A DNA stretch of 64,000 nucleotides from Pochonia chlamydosporia 170 (taxonomy: Eukaryota; Ascomycota; Sordariomycetes; Hypocreales; Clavicipitaceae). This document shows positions 12,343 to 23,080 of the stretch, one piece after another. The position numbers and the translations under genes were made by a program. The stretch is taken from NCBI RefSeq assembly GCF_001653235.2, contig NC_035793.1, forward strand, positions 4,340,001 through 4,404,000. The letters run 5' to 3'. The notes under the pieces are model-generated. The model was not told the DNA's origin, did no database searches, and worked only from the letters and a program-made list of their open reading frames with translations. Within the stretch, counting starts at the first letter, position 1. Each line of letters opens with the position of its first letter.

Positions 12343-14224
12343 TTACGTTGTATCGCTCATGGATTTGTGTCGTAATCGTACTTCAACATTCTCGTACTGT
12401 TGCTCGTAACTTTCAATGTACTCCTCGACTTCGTTCCTGGCTGAGGTAAATGTGACCGAGGCGACATACTCAGTTTGAGCCTTAACCGGGAAAGCCATAT
12501 GCAATACGACTGTTAGAAAGAATGCTAGACCCACAACTTAATGATGCGTTCATCTAAAAGCATGAAACGTAAGATAAAACGCTTACCTATTAGGAAGCTT
12601 GTTATCGAGCATAAATAATAAATCTGTGACGCCTGTGTTGTGACCTTGATTGACGGATTTACCGTTGCCAGAAATCCGGGCAGATGAGGTACAACCCCAA
12701 CAAGCCACTACAGGAATACATTAGTTTCTCGTTCTCTTCATTAGTAACGATTCAGTCATCACCTACCGAAACAACCGCGCGCCAGTTGACTCCACAAGTG
12801 TACCAATAGATCGAGCTGGGGCCTAACTTGTACAAATCTGACACCTTGATGCGCCGTTTCTGTACGACAAAGTAATGCGCGAGAAGAATGCCGATGAACG
12901 GTTGCAAGAAAATTGCGTATGCTGACATAACTGACACAAAGATGATGGCACCACTGAGCAGGTACCACGGGTTGATGACGAGGCCGAGGAAGACAGTTAT
13001 GAGCTGGCCACGACGAATGTTGACGAACTTAGGCAGTAAGGAGGCAATATCAGTACCGCCGGCGAAGGAGTTTGCAATTACATTTAGTGCAATCTGTGAG
13101 ATAAGAAACCCGAGAGCTGCGAAAAACACACCGGCTCGAGTGCCTGAAGTTGGATCTGCATCCTGCATCGCAACAAGGAGCTGTACCACACTCCATAACT
13201 TGGCACCAAAGCGCTGCTGTGTAGCTGCCACGGTGAGGATGCCTAGGATATTCGATAACCAAGCCGGCGCGAAGCCAAGGCCCTGCGACCACATGCCCGA
13301 GATGGGGCGTTTGGCGAATCGAGCATAGTCACAAGCGCTGAGAGCGCCAGCCGTGATGGACGATATAATGATGCTGATCGAATATGTCCCCATCCAAGCG
13401 ACCTGGGAGCCGGGGAGAGGGGATTCCTGAGTAATAATGCTGCCAAAGCCACTGCTGCCCATTGTTGCGCAGGCCCAGATAGCCAGGACCAGTTGAACAA
13501 TAAGTCCGGACAAGCTGCCGGCGTATATCAGGTACCTCAGTCGTGATGGGCTGAGAAATACAAATGGTAGCTGGATGACAAAATAAACGATGAATCCGAC
13601 AAATTGTGGTAAGGTCATGCCCGTTTTGGCCGGAATAGTGTTCGGTATGTCATCGATGCTTGGCCAAAGTGCTCGAAGGCAGACGTACATCATCAATCCA
13701 CCCTGCCAAGATTGAACACCGGACCATACTATCGACAGAGTGATACGGTTGAGAACCACGAATATTGATCCCCAGAAGCCCCAGGCGAATCTCGTAGCGA
13801 CTGGAAATGAGATGTAGTAGTATAAGCCAGGGAAGCTGGTAATCATGATGAGTAGCGCCGTCAAGACGTGGCCGACAAACAGTGTAATAAATGCCTGCCA
13901 CCAGCTTAGGCCGATAGAGAGCATACTAGATCCCTGCAGTAGACGCAATTAGTCAACAGCCAGCAGATAGAGACCAGCAGACAACTTGCAGCTTGAAAGT
14001 TGGACATGTTAAAAGACGTCGTAGCCCAAAGAGCGAAGAACGCGGTCCATGCTATTAGACAATTTTAGTCATGGGCTCATTATGAGGTCGGGAGTATTTG
14101 GTAACTAACTCCAGACTCGTCGAGCCTTCTCAATAGGCTTTACATCATGATTGATCAAAGCCGTTGGCCGAGGCTCGTAAGGAGGATGCGGCACCTCAAG
14201 CTTCTGCAGAAACTTTTGCATCAT
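12343..14224 (-). CDS. NCS1 family nucleobase/allantoin-type permease
   Basis: Twelve-helix plasma-membrane cation symporter for purines, pyrimidines, hydantoins or related compounds; the true substrate is not readable. Exons 14224-14110, 14051-13990, 13933-12767, 12707-12587 and 12536-12343 sum to 1659 nt, 552 aa, the usual NCS1 length. Family marks are LQKLEVP near the N-terminus, FNMSNFQAGSSMLSIGLSWWQA in helix 1 (shown here across the splice), FPVATRFAWGFWGS, SACDYARFAK and INPWYLL. The intron 13989-13934 begins with GCAAGT rather than GT, a GC-AG intron that restores the conserved AGSS; ordinary GT choices break the family pattern. It lies upstream of, and on the same strand as, the Zn2Cys6 gene. 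Confidence 0.92.
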
Positions 14225-16417
14225 GGGCGGTATTTCAGATAAACTAAGTAATGAGATAGAAAAATGTCAGTTTCACAAGGGAGTTCAAATGCCAAGATCG
14301 TTGACAGACATGTTTGTGGATCCTGCCGAGGGTGCTGTCGAGTTGATATAGCCTCGAGTCTTCAACAGACCCCACGTCCACCCAAATACTTTTCGTACTG
14401 TGTGTGGCTTGTCAATCCCGTCAACAATAGGAAGATTAGGGTTACACAGCTTACTACCGCCACCAACCAGCGTGAGGTTAGCCCGAGCTGAGATGCAGTA
14501 CTTGCAGTTTGTGTAACAGCTGTGTCATTCTTATCGGCAATATTGTAAGGAAGTCCTGGTGTATCAAGCGGCATAAAGACTGCAAATGGGTCGGCTGAGT
14601 ACTGATTATCACGCGGTGATCCTGCTTCGTTTGGACTGACGCCCAAAAATGACGGGCATTGTGTCAACGGCCGCGACACTTGATGCATCTCGGGAACCAT
14701 TGGCGACTTAAGAGAGCGGCAGCAAACATTACACCTCGACAGGGAGTTTTGGTCTTCAAATGATCGAATGAAAGGTTGATGCGGACGGAACCAGTGTACC
14801 AAGTCGCATGCCCATGTACGCTTTCAAATGGTACCCAACCTAATGCTAGCGTGCAATATGAAGGGTGAGTAAGAAAACGTCGATCATCAAAACATCGAAG
14901 TAATCGAGAACAGCAAAATATGACTACTCCGAGTCATGAGTGGACATCCTGCTGCGATTCTACATCACCTGCACCACCTCAACTTCGTACGCAAAGCTAA
15001 GAGGCTTGTGTTGGAAAGACCACAAAACCGATTGAGAACCTGTCAATATTCAATTGTCCGGGGCAGGGACTTCACATCGCTGTGTCCACTGTGCAGGTAT
15101 TGTGACGGTCACAAAATCCCTGTCTGTGATCCAATGAAAGACATGGATGGTTACACAGCATATGTAGCCTGGTGACGAAGAATGTTGAAGGCCACCAATA
15201 ATGAACGGCGGACGTGTGATCAATAAGATTTCCCCAATCATTGAAATTGCTCATCACATAAGGTGGTTTTATCAGTTCAATCTAACCAGTCGGCAGGTTT
15301 TTCTGCACCCTTGCCTTGAACGCTGTCATGCTACTTGACACCGGTGGTTGAGGCCGGCTTTCTAAGAGAGATTCGAATTGTGACATTGGAAGAGTTGGAC
15401 CTGTCAGAGACAACTGCACCATACCGAATGGCAATGTGGAAAGAGACGACGGACGATCTGCCTATGCAAGCACCCCAAATTCGGCACACCAAGCCTCTTA
15501 TGTATCATACCTTGGTGATACTGCCTCAAAGCGGCCCATACCTGCCAAAAGATCCTCCAAATTTGAGCAATATGGTCGGCTTAATGCGAATAATTCAAGA
15601 CACTCATGTATTTAAGAAATATATCCGACGTGCGACTTTTACAAGTCGGACGAAGTTCAACCAGGAAGATACTGAACTCTGAGGGACAAGACGACGGAGG
15701 GAGGCCCTATCAATTTCTCAGCCCAATCTGCTAAGAAGATACTCAGTGAGGCATTCGAAATTCGAAATATATGAGCAAGCAAAAAAAAAAAAAAAATCCA
15801 AAAAATCGAGACACTAAACAAAGCGGCAAAGTGCCCTTCCCAACCATCCTTCTCTTGATACGCTGACCTGGCCGATGGTTTTCAATTGCAGTGCTCTCAA
15901 TCAGCAACCGAGCAGAGTCGACGACTTAGTACTCCGTAAACGTCATCAGTTTTTCACATGTCAATCATGATTGCCACTGTAATTGGATCGTTCACGGCAT
16001 GGCTGTCAAATTGAATCTGGGCTGCGATCATTGGTCCAGATGGTTGCATCGAAGTCAAAACTGGACGAAAGCCCAAGCCATCTGGCCCGGAATGGTAGCT
16101 CTACTATGAGCATTTAGGTTGGAGTAAAGGCGGAATCAGGATCGGTGTTCCTCAGTTGCGCATAGTGATGCAACGCATTGAACGCATCCAACGCCAGAGT
16201 CTACACAAAACAGGTTTACTGAACGCTCAAAGACTTTGTGCCTCGTCCCATCTTGCATCATCCAACACTCAGACTCTTCCCCAGCTGTCATCAGCCCGGC
16301 TTGATTCATAAGCTCAACACAAATCTACCATCCGAAACCGAATAACCTTTATCAACTTGTCTCTTTACAAATTTTAATTACAATTTCGGCGTCTGCACAT
16401 TTGTCCTGTATTTCGTC
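14225..16417. other. Intergenic stretch, one weak ORF
   Basis: About 2.2 kb between the NCS1 start and the thioredoxin-like gene, the likely site of both divergent promoters. A minus-strand ORF at 14700-14362 (112 codons, one hydrophobic helix near its C-terminus) starts with ATG but has no family resemblance. A run of sixteen A lies at 15781-15796. CT-rich leader-like sequence precedes 16418. Confidence 0.4.
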
Positions 16418-17116
16418 ATGGTTAAACTGACCATTCCTGCATCCCCTCATCCTATTCCTGATGAAGATGTCATCTCTGACATCTATGGTGCCCCCGTATT
16501 CTCTCCTGATGGCAAGTCTATCCCGTTTGGCGATCTAGTCACAAATGAGGACGGTATTGTGAATGTCGTCGTCATATTTAGTAAGTATACTACCAGCGCC
16601 AACTCCGGGCTGGGACCAGCCATTGATAGTCAATCAGTTCGTCACTTCTTTTGCACCTGTGATCAAGATTACGTTCGTTCTTTAATGCTGTACCTCACAC
16701 CTACAGTCCTCACTACAGCCCCGGCCGGGCCATCTAAACTCATCATCATCGGTTGCGGCGACCCATCCCTGATCCCGTCTTATGCAACTGAAACTTCCTG
16801 CGAGTTTCCGATATACACAGATCCTGCAGGCTATATATACGAAAAACTCCAAATGAAGAGTTCCTTGACTGTATCTACAACACCATCTTATGCGAGGCAG
16901 TCAGTACTCGGGCTTGTCATACGAAGCATGAAACAGATGGTCTTGAGCGGATATGATGGCTGGAAAGGCGGAAAGTTTCAACAGAATGGGGGCGAGTTGA
17001 TCTTCAGAGAGAAGAAGTGCGTATGGATGCATAGGATGGAATCTATGGGAGGCCATTTGCCAGCGGAGGAGTTGGTAAAAGCTCTGCTGGGCGATAAGGA
17101 TCAGCACACGACTTGA
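16418..17116 (+). CDS. AhpC/TSA_2-type thioredoxin-like (PRXL2-like) protein
   Basis: Predicted cytosolic thioredoxin-fold redox protein of the PRXL2/AhpC-TSA_2 family. Two exons, 16418-16580 and 16638-17116, with a GTAAGT donor, give 213 aa. Splicing produces VVIFIRHFFCTCDQDYVRS, then KLIIIGCGDPSLI and YTDPAGYIYEKL, the known order of the family's core strands; a C-terminal part carries DGWKGG and GGELIF. Relatives usually have a C-x2-C pair in the FFCxxCQ segment (from memory of the family). Here the pair is C-T-C followed by Asp, so the second Cys appears shifted by one. That may change redox activity. No operon partner; the upstream sequence is a CT-rich leader typical of fungal genes. 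Confidence 0.88.
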   Translation: MVKLTIPASPHPIPDEDVISDIYGAPVFSPDGKSIPFGDLVTNEDGIVNVVVIFSKYTTSANSGLGPAIDSQSVRHFFCTCDQDYVRSLMLYLTPTVLTTAPAGPSKLIIIGCGDPSLIPSYATETSCEFPIYTDPAGYIYEKLQMKSSLTVSTTPSYARQSVLGLVIRSMKQMVLSGYDGWKGGKFQQNGGELIFREKKCVWMHRMESMGGHLPAEELVKALLGDKDQHTT

Positions 17117-17466
17117 GGGCTAATCATCAAACTTGTTTTTCCTCTTTTGTCAAACTGTGCGGAAGCTCTAGAATGAGGGTACGCTCTTGAAACTTGAGCT
17201 TTTATGATGTTAAATGTGTCAGTCCTCTTGTAGGATCTTCGTGGCTTCTTTCCCTCGTGGAGGAATACGGCTCTGGAGGCTGAGGTGTGATGTAAGGAGC
17301 GGGTCGCCAAGTGCTCTCGCAAACTTGTGGTCACCTCTTGAGGGATTCCAGTACTCTGCGTAGTAGAAATTGGGAATATTAAGGAGGGAAGGCTGGCTTA
17401 GTTTGGTTAGCATACCTTTTATTCAAGTCCTTAATTTGGCGCCACTTTCCGATCATAGTACGATCT

Positions 17467-18027
17467 TATGTTCCGATCCCACTCGCCCAAGATGATGGTG
17501 CTAGACTACAAAATCGGGACCTATCGCCAAAGTTGTACGAATACCGAACTAGAAACCGACAAATGGTTGAGTAAGCAGCGAGTGATCTTGAAGTTCCCAT
17601 CCCGGCCTCGAGGGCCGCACGGTACGCAACGATCTGCTGTTCCTTGAGGGACCCATTCCTGAAGCTCTGGGATCGTCTTCGTCTTACTGGAACCTCGACT
17701 ACTATCCACTCAAAATACAGCCCAGTTGCCATGAGACACACTTATCTGGCTTTCGTGACGAACATGCAGGAACTTCTGAGCAAGAACGACGAAGCAGACA
17801 CCACAACTTCGCTAGGTTTACCTCACCAGGTTCAGCTCAATGTTGGGCATCCAGTGAAGAGCCAGATGACCCTGTCCTTACCTACTGGCGCCATATCCAC
17901 TCGGGCCACCCTGGCACATGATGTTGCAGATCCGTTTTTTGAATGTCAACTTCTAAAGTCGCTCACGGACAGTCAGGATACATCCCACGTCGAAGAGTTC
18001 CCCTACTCGAAAGCTCTGAAAACTTAG
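17467..18027 (+). pseudogene. Unidentified decayed coding frame with in-frame stop
   Basis: One reading frame stays open from about 17467 to a stop at 18025-18027 except for a TAA at 17569-17571. The part after the stop has coding-like composition (segments LRDPFLKLWDRLRLTG and MRHTYLAFVTNMQELL) but I do not recognise a family. There is no ATG near the beginning and no clear splice sites. It may be a degraded gene or a chance frame; the antisense strand also has an ORF. No function is proposed. Confidence 0.22.
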
Positions 18028-18368
18028 CTATAACCTAGATTTGCACACCTAAACTGTAGCCATGAATCTAACAACCACAACAAGTCTTTTATATCTTGCC
18101 GCAATATTAAACACAAGTCTCTGCACCCAACGGGAGGGAATGGCGAGATCTTCGCTATATATGCGCCTTTAAGGACTATTGATCTAACCCCTGCAATTCA
18201 ATCTGTGGCTTGACATGGTGTTTCAAACAGCTTTTGGATTGGACCGATAGCGTGAGAGTTGAACGAAAGAGGAAAATGCCGGTTGAGGGGATATGCAAGT
18301 ACATTGGTCACCTTCTGTTTTAATAACTATATCGGAGCGAGAATGTAGTTGCAAGCGTTACGTTGAAC

Positions 18369-18375
18369 TATAAAA
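18369..18375 (+). promoter_or_regulatory. TATA box of the 44-aa secreted peptide gene
   Basis: TATAAAA 101-107 bp before the ATG at 18476, followed by a C/T-rich then A-rich leader. The spacing matches that of the three other small secreted genes in this window. Confidence 0.55.
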
Positions 18376-18475
18376 TGCACTTCTTTCCTGCCAAAGCCAC
18401 TTCTAAATTTCACACAATAATAACAAAATACATTTTATATTCTAAATTGTAGCCATTGTTGTACAAACCCCAATT

Positions 18476-18671
18476 ATGATTTCAAAGACAATCATCCTTG
18501 CGGCATTCATTGCCATGGTCGCCGCGACTCCAATTGAAGTATAAGCAACTCACCTTTGACAGTGCCGACGGTCATTGCTAATGATACATTCATAAATAGT
18601 CCACTGAGAAGCGCGACGCCAATGCAGAGGTCAACCCTCAGGCTGGTGGATGGCCACCACATCGCACCTAA
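18476..18671 (+). CDS. Small secreted pro-peptide with a Kex2-type KR site
   Basis: Two exons, 18476-18538 and 18600-18671, separated by a 61-bp intron (GTATAA donor, TTGCTAATG branch-like site, ATAG acceptor), encode only 44 aa. Residues 1-17 form a signal peptide (MISKTIILAAFIAMVAA). A short pro-segment ends in EKR at 23-25, a Kex2-type dibasic site. The predicted mature part is 19 residues, starting DANAEV and ending GGWPPHRT, with no cysteine. The X-Ala dipeptides just after KR (DA, NA) resemble the Ste13-type spacers of alpha-pheromone precursors, but there is one copy and no known pheromone core. I do not recognise a family. A TATA box lies about 100 bp upstream. It is too short for most gene finders. 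Confidence 0.6.
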
Positions 18672-18977
18672 GCTTCATAAGATTAGGGGTGCAGGAACTA
18701 TACAGTACGGACACTGCGCCATCCATGTTCTGTTGGAGGGCATAAAGCATTTCACATCGGTAGTGTCGAAGGTTTAGATCTATGTAGCATCTACTGTTCT
18801 AAATCTGCAAGGATGTTTTACTATCTGGCCACGCTGGACCAGAAATCGTCGTTGACCAACAGGAGCATTCTAATCACTTGTATATAGAACATGTGATTTC
18901 GTAATTTAGCTTCATTGGCTCAATTGGGGCTGGGTCACATCTTTGCTCTTAATGCCTGGATCTAACTCCAACTGTGT

Positions 18978-19195
18978 TCAAGGCACACCTTGTCTTAGAC
19001 TTGGGCTCCCATCTCGTTGCTCAATGTACTCGTTGATCAGTTTGAGCTCTTTAAGCTGCCAGGGCATGGTAAAGCCATGCCCCTCTCCCTTCACGGCGTC
19101 AAGTTCCCGGTCACACGCTGATACCTTATTTACACTATCGTAAACGGCTATGGCACCGTCTAAACCGTATTCATCGCGGAACGGGGAGTAAAATA
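18978..19195 (-). pseudogene. C-terminal remnant resembling an alpha/beta-hydrolase
   Basis: A minus-strand frame of about 72 codons ends at a TGA (18980-18978) and reads like a real C-terminus: FRDEYGLDGAIAVYDS, then GEGHGFTMPW followed by a final helix LKELKLINEYIEQ. GxGHGF is how the catalytic-His region of many alpha/beta-hydrolases looks. Just upstream (toward 19200) the frame hits a stop and no acceptor-linked exon was found. Best read as the tail of a lost gene. Family assignment is tentative. Confidence 0.32.
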
Positions 19196-19488
19196 GTCAG
19201 GCCTCGAAGTTCCCGGCCGGCGCCCGACCGTTGCGTCTCCGACAATCGGCGTAAACCCCGTCATGACTGACCCAGTTTCTCCATCTGGAACTTGGCTGGC
19301 TCAACTTGGCCTGATCCACTTCGGCAGTTTATGCAGCTAAGAGTCTATTTAAAAGAGCAGCAGCTTGCTCAATCTATTTGATCCCTCAATTTCTTGACAC
19401 GCAAATGGATTTGTAGCTTGGAAGCATCAATGGCAATGACGACAAAACTTCTCACCTATAGCACGTCAGCTGCCTAATCATCGCCAAT

Positions 19489-21084
19489 ATGTCGAGCACA
19501 ACCCCGTCGAGGGATCAGCTGTCCATCACGCCTGAGCCACAACGTGTATATTTATCAACATATACAAGGTTCAGCAAGGGTCGGAAACTGCTGGTGACCG
19601 CATTCCTTGCCTACTGCGGCTTGCTGGCCACAATGTCAACAACCAGTGTGCTATCTGCCATTCCCGAAGTAGTTGATACGTTCAACACCTCAGCAGCGGT
19701 CATCAGCATCAGCAACGCAGTCTACCTGGCCTGCATGGGAGTTTCTGCCTGCCTTTGGGGTCCATGGGCCGACATGTTTGGAAGGAGATCCGTAAGTTTC
19801 TTGCCGTCGGTCGTTCTCTGCATTGATCTAACACATTTCAAGGCATACATCTGGAGCACGTTGTTCTTCCTTTGCTTCTCCATCGGCACAGCGGTATCCC
19901 CATCTCTGACAAGTTTCTTCGTCTTCCGAGGTCTCACTGCACTGCAGGGGACGGCGTTTCTGATTCTTGGGTCTAGCTGCATCTCGGATATTTATCATCC
20001 TGTGAGTACATTTGTCTCAATTTCCAACATAAGTCTGCTTACAATGTAGTAGACAGAGCGCGCCACATCGCTTGGTTGGTTTTTGAGTGGCACCATGATT
20101 GGCCCGGCCTTTGGGCCGATTATTGGCGGTATTATCGTTACATACTCACATTGGAGGGTCATATTCTGGCTCCAATCTAGCCTTGCTGCAGTGTCGTTTA
20201 TTTTTGCGATATTTTTCTTCCGGGAAACCATGCAGGCACCGATATCAACCGAGGCCGGTCACGGAAGCGTTGTTCAATTGATCGGTGCCGTCGCAAGGAA
20301 GTTTAACCCTTCCATGGTCTTTAAACTATACATGCAAAAACACATGCTCTTCGTTGTAAGTCCCAACAAAAGCATATAGAACCTGCGAAGTTTTTCACGT
20401 ATACTGATGATCGTTAGAGCCTAGCCTCGTCCGCCCTCGTTTGGAACATGTACTCGCTTCTCACTCCTATTCGCTATGTTCTGAATCCTCGCCTGAAACT
20501 AGCAACCCCCCTGGAGTCAGGCCTGCTATACATCTCCCCCGGAGCTGGTTACATACTTGGAACTCTTATCGGCGGCCGGTGGGCTGATCACACTGTCAAG
20601 AGGTGGATGGTTAAGCGTGGAACGAGGTTGCCTGAGGACCGCCTACGTAGCAGCTTGGTATTTCTCGGGATTTTGCTTCCAGGCTCAATGTTGCTGTATG
20701 GATGGACGGTTGATGCTCGACTAGGCGGGATACCTCTCCCAGTGATCTTCATGTTCTTCCAGGGAGTTGCGCAGCTCGCTGCATTTCCCAGCCTAAACAC
20801 ATACATCTTAGATGCGATGCAAGATAAAAGCGGCCAGGCTTCAGGTAATGTACTGTACTTACGATGGATGATGAGGATAGTGCACTAACATGTAGCGTTC
20901 AGCAAGTCATTATCTTATGCGATACCTGTTTGCAGCGCTGGCCAGTGGTGTATGTTTACCGCTTATCAACCGTATCGGCGTTGGTTGGACCTCAACTATA
21001 TCGGCTGTCTTTCTCTTTATTTGTACGGTATTAGTGGTTCTTACTATTAAGTGCGGTCAAGGATGGCGGTCTGCAGGGACGTAG
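19489..21084 (+). CDS. MFS drug/metabolite transporter (DHA1-like)
   Basis: Plasma-membrane proton-coupled exporter of the major facilitator superfamily. Exons 19489-19791, 19843-20001, 20053-20355, 20418-20844 and 20903-21084 join in frame to 457 aa. Hydrophobic helices begin at about residue 35; the helix 2-3 loop carries motif A as GPWADMFGRRS, split right after the Ser by intron 1. Later landmarks are FRGLTALQGTAF, GWFLSGTMIGPAFGPIIGG (motif C type) and GAGYILGTLIGGRWAD. The C-terminal exon uses the second AG (…GTTCAG) so that SHYLMRYLFAALASG follows. Length is slightly short for 12-14 helices, fitting a 12-helix DHA1 member. Substrate unknown. It begins about 0.8 kb after the small peptide gene. 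Confidence 0.9.
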
Positions 21085-21943
21085 TTCTGTTGACCATACA
21101 GCAACTTGTGTTCAGGACGAATAACGTCACAACCAGCAACGAGCTAGCTACCGGTTTTGTCAAAATCAGCCGACTTCGAGGGTGCAGAATGGTTTCCACC
21201 GCAAAGGTCAGTGTCCTCTCATTATGAGGCAATGAACTTGGGGGTCCTCTACGAAATTAACAAAGAAGATTGACGAGTGGTGCCAGTTCTAGAAATTGAC
21301 GGTGCATATTCTTCACAGCTTTTGAGGGTTTTTTTAGTTCCACTGGCCGTCGAACATCAATAATGCGTGTGGGGAGAGCTGATATCTACAGGATCTGTCA
21401 AGATTTGCATCCAACGCATCTGCTGGTGTACCTCCACGGATGAATCGTATCTTGTTCACTCTATGAGATTTGTTCAAATCAAGCATCAGGCATTTTCGTT
21501 TGCTATCTTGAGGTACTTGGTGTCTTTGTTAATATATTCAATACGAGTATGCCCGATTAATTGTGATGCGGTATCATTCCAAGCGAAACGCAGTGTCATT
21601 TCCGTAATGGGTGATGGGTGAAAATTACACTCATTGTATACAGAACACTTTGGCTCACGGGGGATCGCCGAGGTCACACTGCTTGATTGCTGTCAAATAC
21701 ACATCTATTCTAAATCCTACATCCTCTTATTTCTTTCATTCCTTCCCCGGGCATGTTTTAAAAATCCCCCCCACCTATGTACAGAGTCTCTTCCCTAGCA
21801 ATATGCCACCCTACGAAGAGGCATAACCCATTCACATATAGCCTGACCGCCCAGCTCCTTGTAGAATCGGAATTGACAAGGCAGCATAAAGCAAATCGCG
21901 AAATGGAAAGGCGGTCTCCGCAGTGGAAATGCCTACATTGCAT
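21085..21943. other. Intergenic stretch, nothing supported
   Basis: Sequence between the convergent MFS transporter and a small secreted-protein gene. Only short unsupported frames. Confidence 0.5.
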
Positions 21944-22296
21944 TCATGCTCCTACTTTGAAATACGGGCTGTCTTTCTTTTTGATGGGGCAACCGATGGA
22001 AGACTGTCCCTTCATTGTAATGTCGATTGCAGTCCCAGGAGGATCGCATTTGCCGGCCGTGTTGTAGTTGTATAGATTCGCTTTCTGGAGTTAGCAACTT
22101 GAACTCTTGGGCAGTTGGATTACTTACCGCTTGGGCACATGCACCACTTTCTGTCGATACCACAATGGGGCGGGAAGCTCATTTCAGCGCATGCACCTGG
22201 CTTTTTATCGCTTTCGGGGACTTCATCGGGACTAATAGGCGTAGAAGTGGCTCCTATGGCCAGCAGCATGGCGCCCAAGAGCATGGTGGTCCTCAT
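21944..22296 (-). CDS. Small secreted cysteine-rich protein (6 Cys)
   Basis: Two exons, 22296-22128 and 22080-21944 (GTAAGT donor, AAAG acceptor), encode 101 aa. The acceptor was chosen because it continues a Cys-bearing frame to a stop; the nearer CAG gives a frame without the later cysteines. Residues 1-19 are a signal peptide (MRTTMLLGAMLLAIGATST). A short acidic pro-like segment with KK at 31-32 precedes the mature part. Cysteines are at 36, 45, 52, 54, 68 and 87, enough for three disulfides. No known domain is recognised. A TATA-like CATAAAA lies about 90 bp upstream. Likely apoplastic or effector-like by size and cysteine content, which is inference. Confidence 0.62.
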
Positions 22297-23080
22297 TTTG
22301 AGATAGATGAATTTCAGTACTTGTGATAGGTGAAGTTGTGTTTGGAGATGTTCCGTGGTCAAAAAAGCAGGAGGTGGCCTGAATTTTATGTCCATTGGCG
22401 TAACAATGTCGATTGTCATCTTTGTTTCACTACAGCCGTGTTGGGACGGCGAACCAAAGTCAACATGTAGTAGTTGGTCGTCTTGGGTAGCAGTAGAGAC
22501 AATGAGAACAAAGACGTCCTATTCTTGAACAGCTGTAATCTGTTCCCTGAACACACTTGGTTTCACTCTGTGATTAGTGGCTTTCAGTTGTTGTGCTTGG
22601 CGATTGTTTCGCAACGAAAGACACAAGATGCTGGGCTTGCATCGTCGGGCTGCAAACCACAAAAGACAATGAAACTCGCTTTATGCAGAAACCTCTCCAT
22701 ATCCTCGTCAAGGCAAGAGGAGCTTCCACTATAGCCCACGGAACTTGATTCCGTAACGGAAAACTTCATTTCACAATATGTCCGGCTTTGATCCCAAACA
22801 TAGCTTGCTGACTCCCGCAAACATTCACAATGCGCTACTTGGAGCTCCTCAATCGAGCCAAGAGGCAAATGGGTCAAACATAGACATTGGCAAGGTGACA
22901 TTTAACTGAAATATAGAGAGACCTTCCCTTTATAATTCTTTGTGGAAACAAGCCAAGTGCTAGTACCACGTTGTTTCGCCTTGATGTATTGAGACATTCC
23001 AGAAACTAGTTACAACAAAGCAGTCATCACGTAGCACTTCAACACGCTTTTATTCCACCACAGTGCGTTGCTTCCGTTTC
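22297..23080. other. Intergenic stretch with a doubtful Cys-rich frame
   Basis: Between two small secreted genes on the minus strand. A Cys-rich frame at 22901-22584 has a TATAAAG at 22928-22934 before it but no signal peptide, so it is not called. Confidence 0.4.
22384..22390 (-). promoter_or_regulatory. TATA-like element of the 6-Cys secreted protein gene
   Basis: CATAAAA on the minus strand, 88-94 bp before the ATG at 22296. Weaker than the other three boxes but at the same spacing. Confidence 0.35.

Larger units (their letters stand above)
17117..18475. other. Intergenic stretch with a decayed open frame
   Basis: Apart from the broken frame at about 17467-18027 (listed separately) I see no gene here. 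The last 110 bases hold the promoter of the 44-aa peptide gene. Confidence 0.45.

Noticed and set aside
14362..14802. Minus-strand ORF with one hydrophobic helix before the NCS1 gene
   Set aside because: The long form starts with TTG, the ATG form has no homology, and the NCS1 protein is complete without it.
22584..22901. Cys-rich minus-strand ORF with a TATAAAG upstream
   Set aside because: No signal peptide, no ATG at the spacing seen in the neighbours, and no splice-linked exon.
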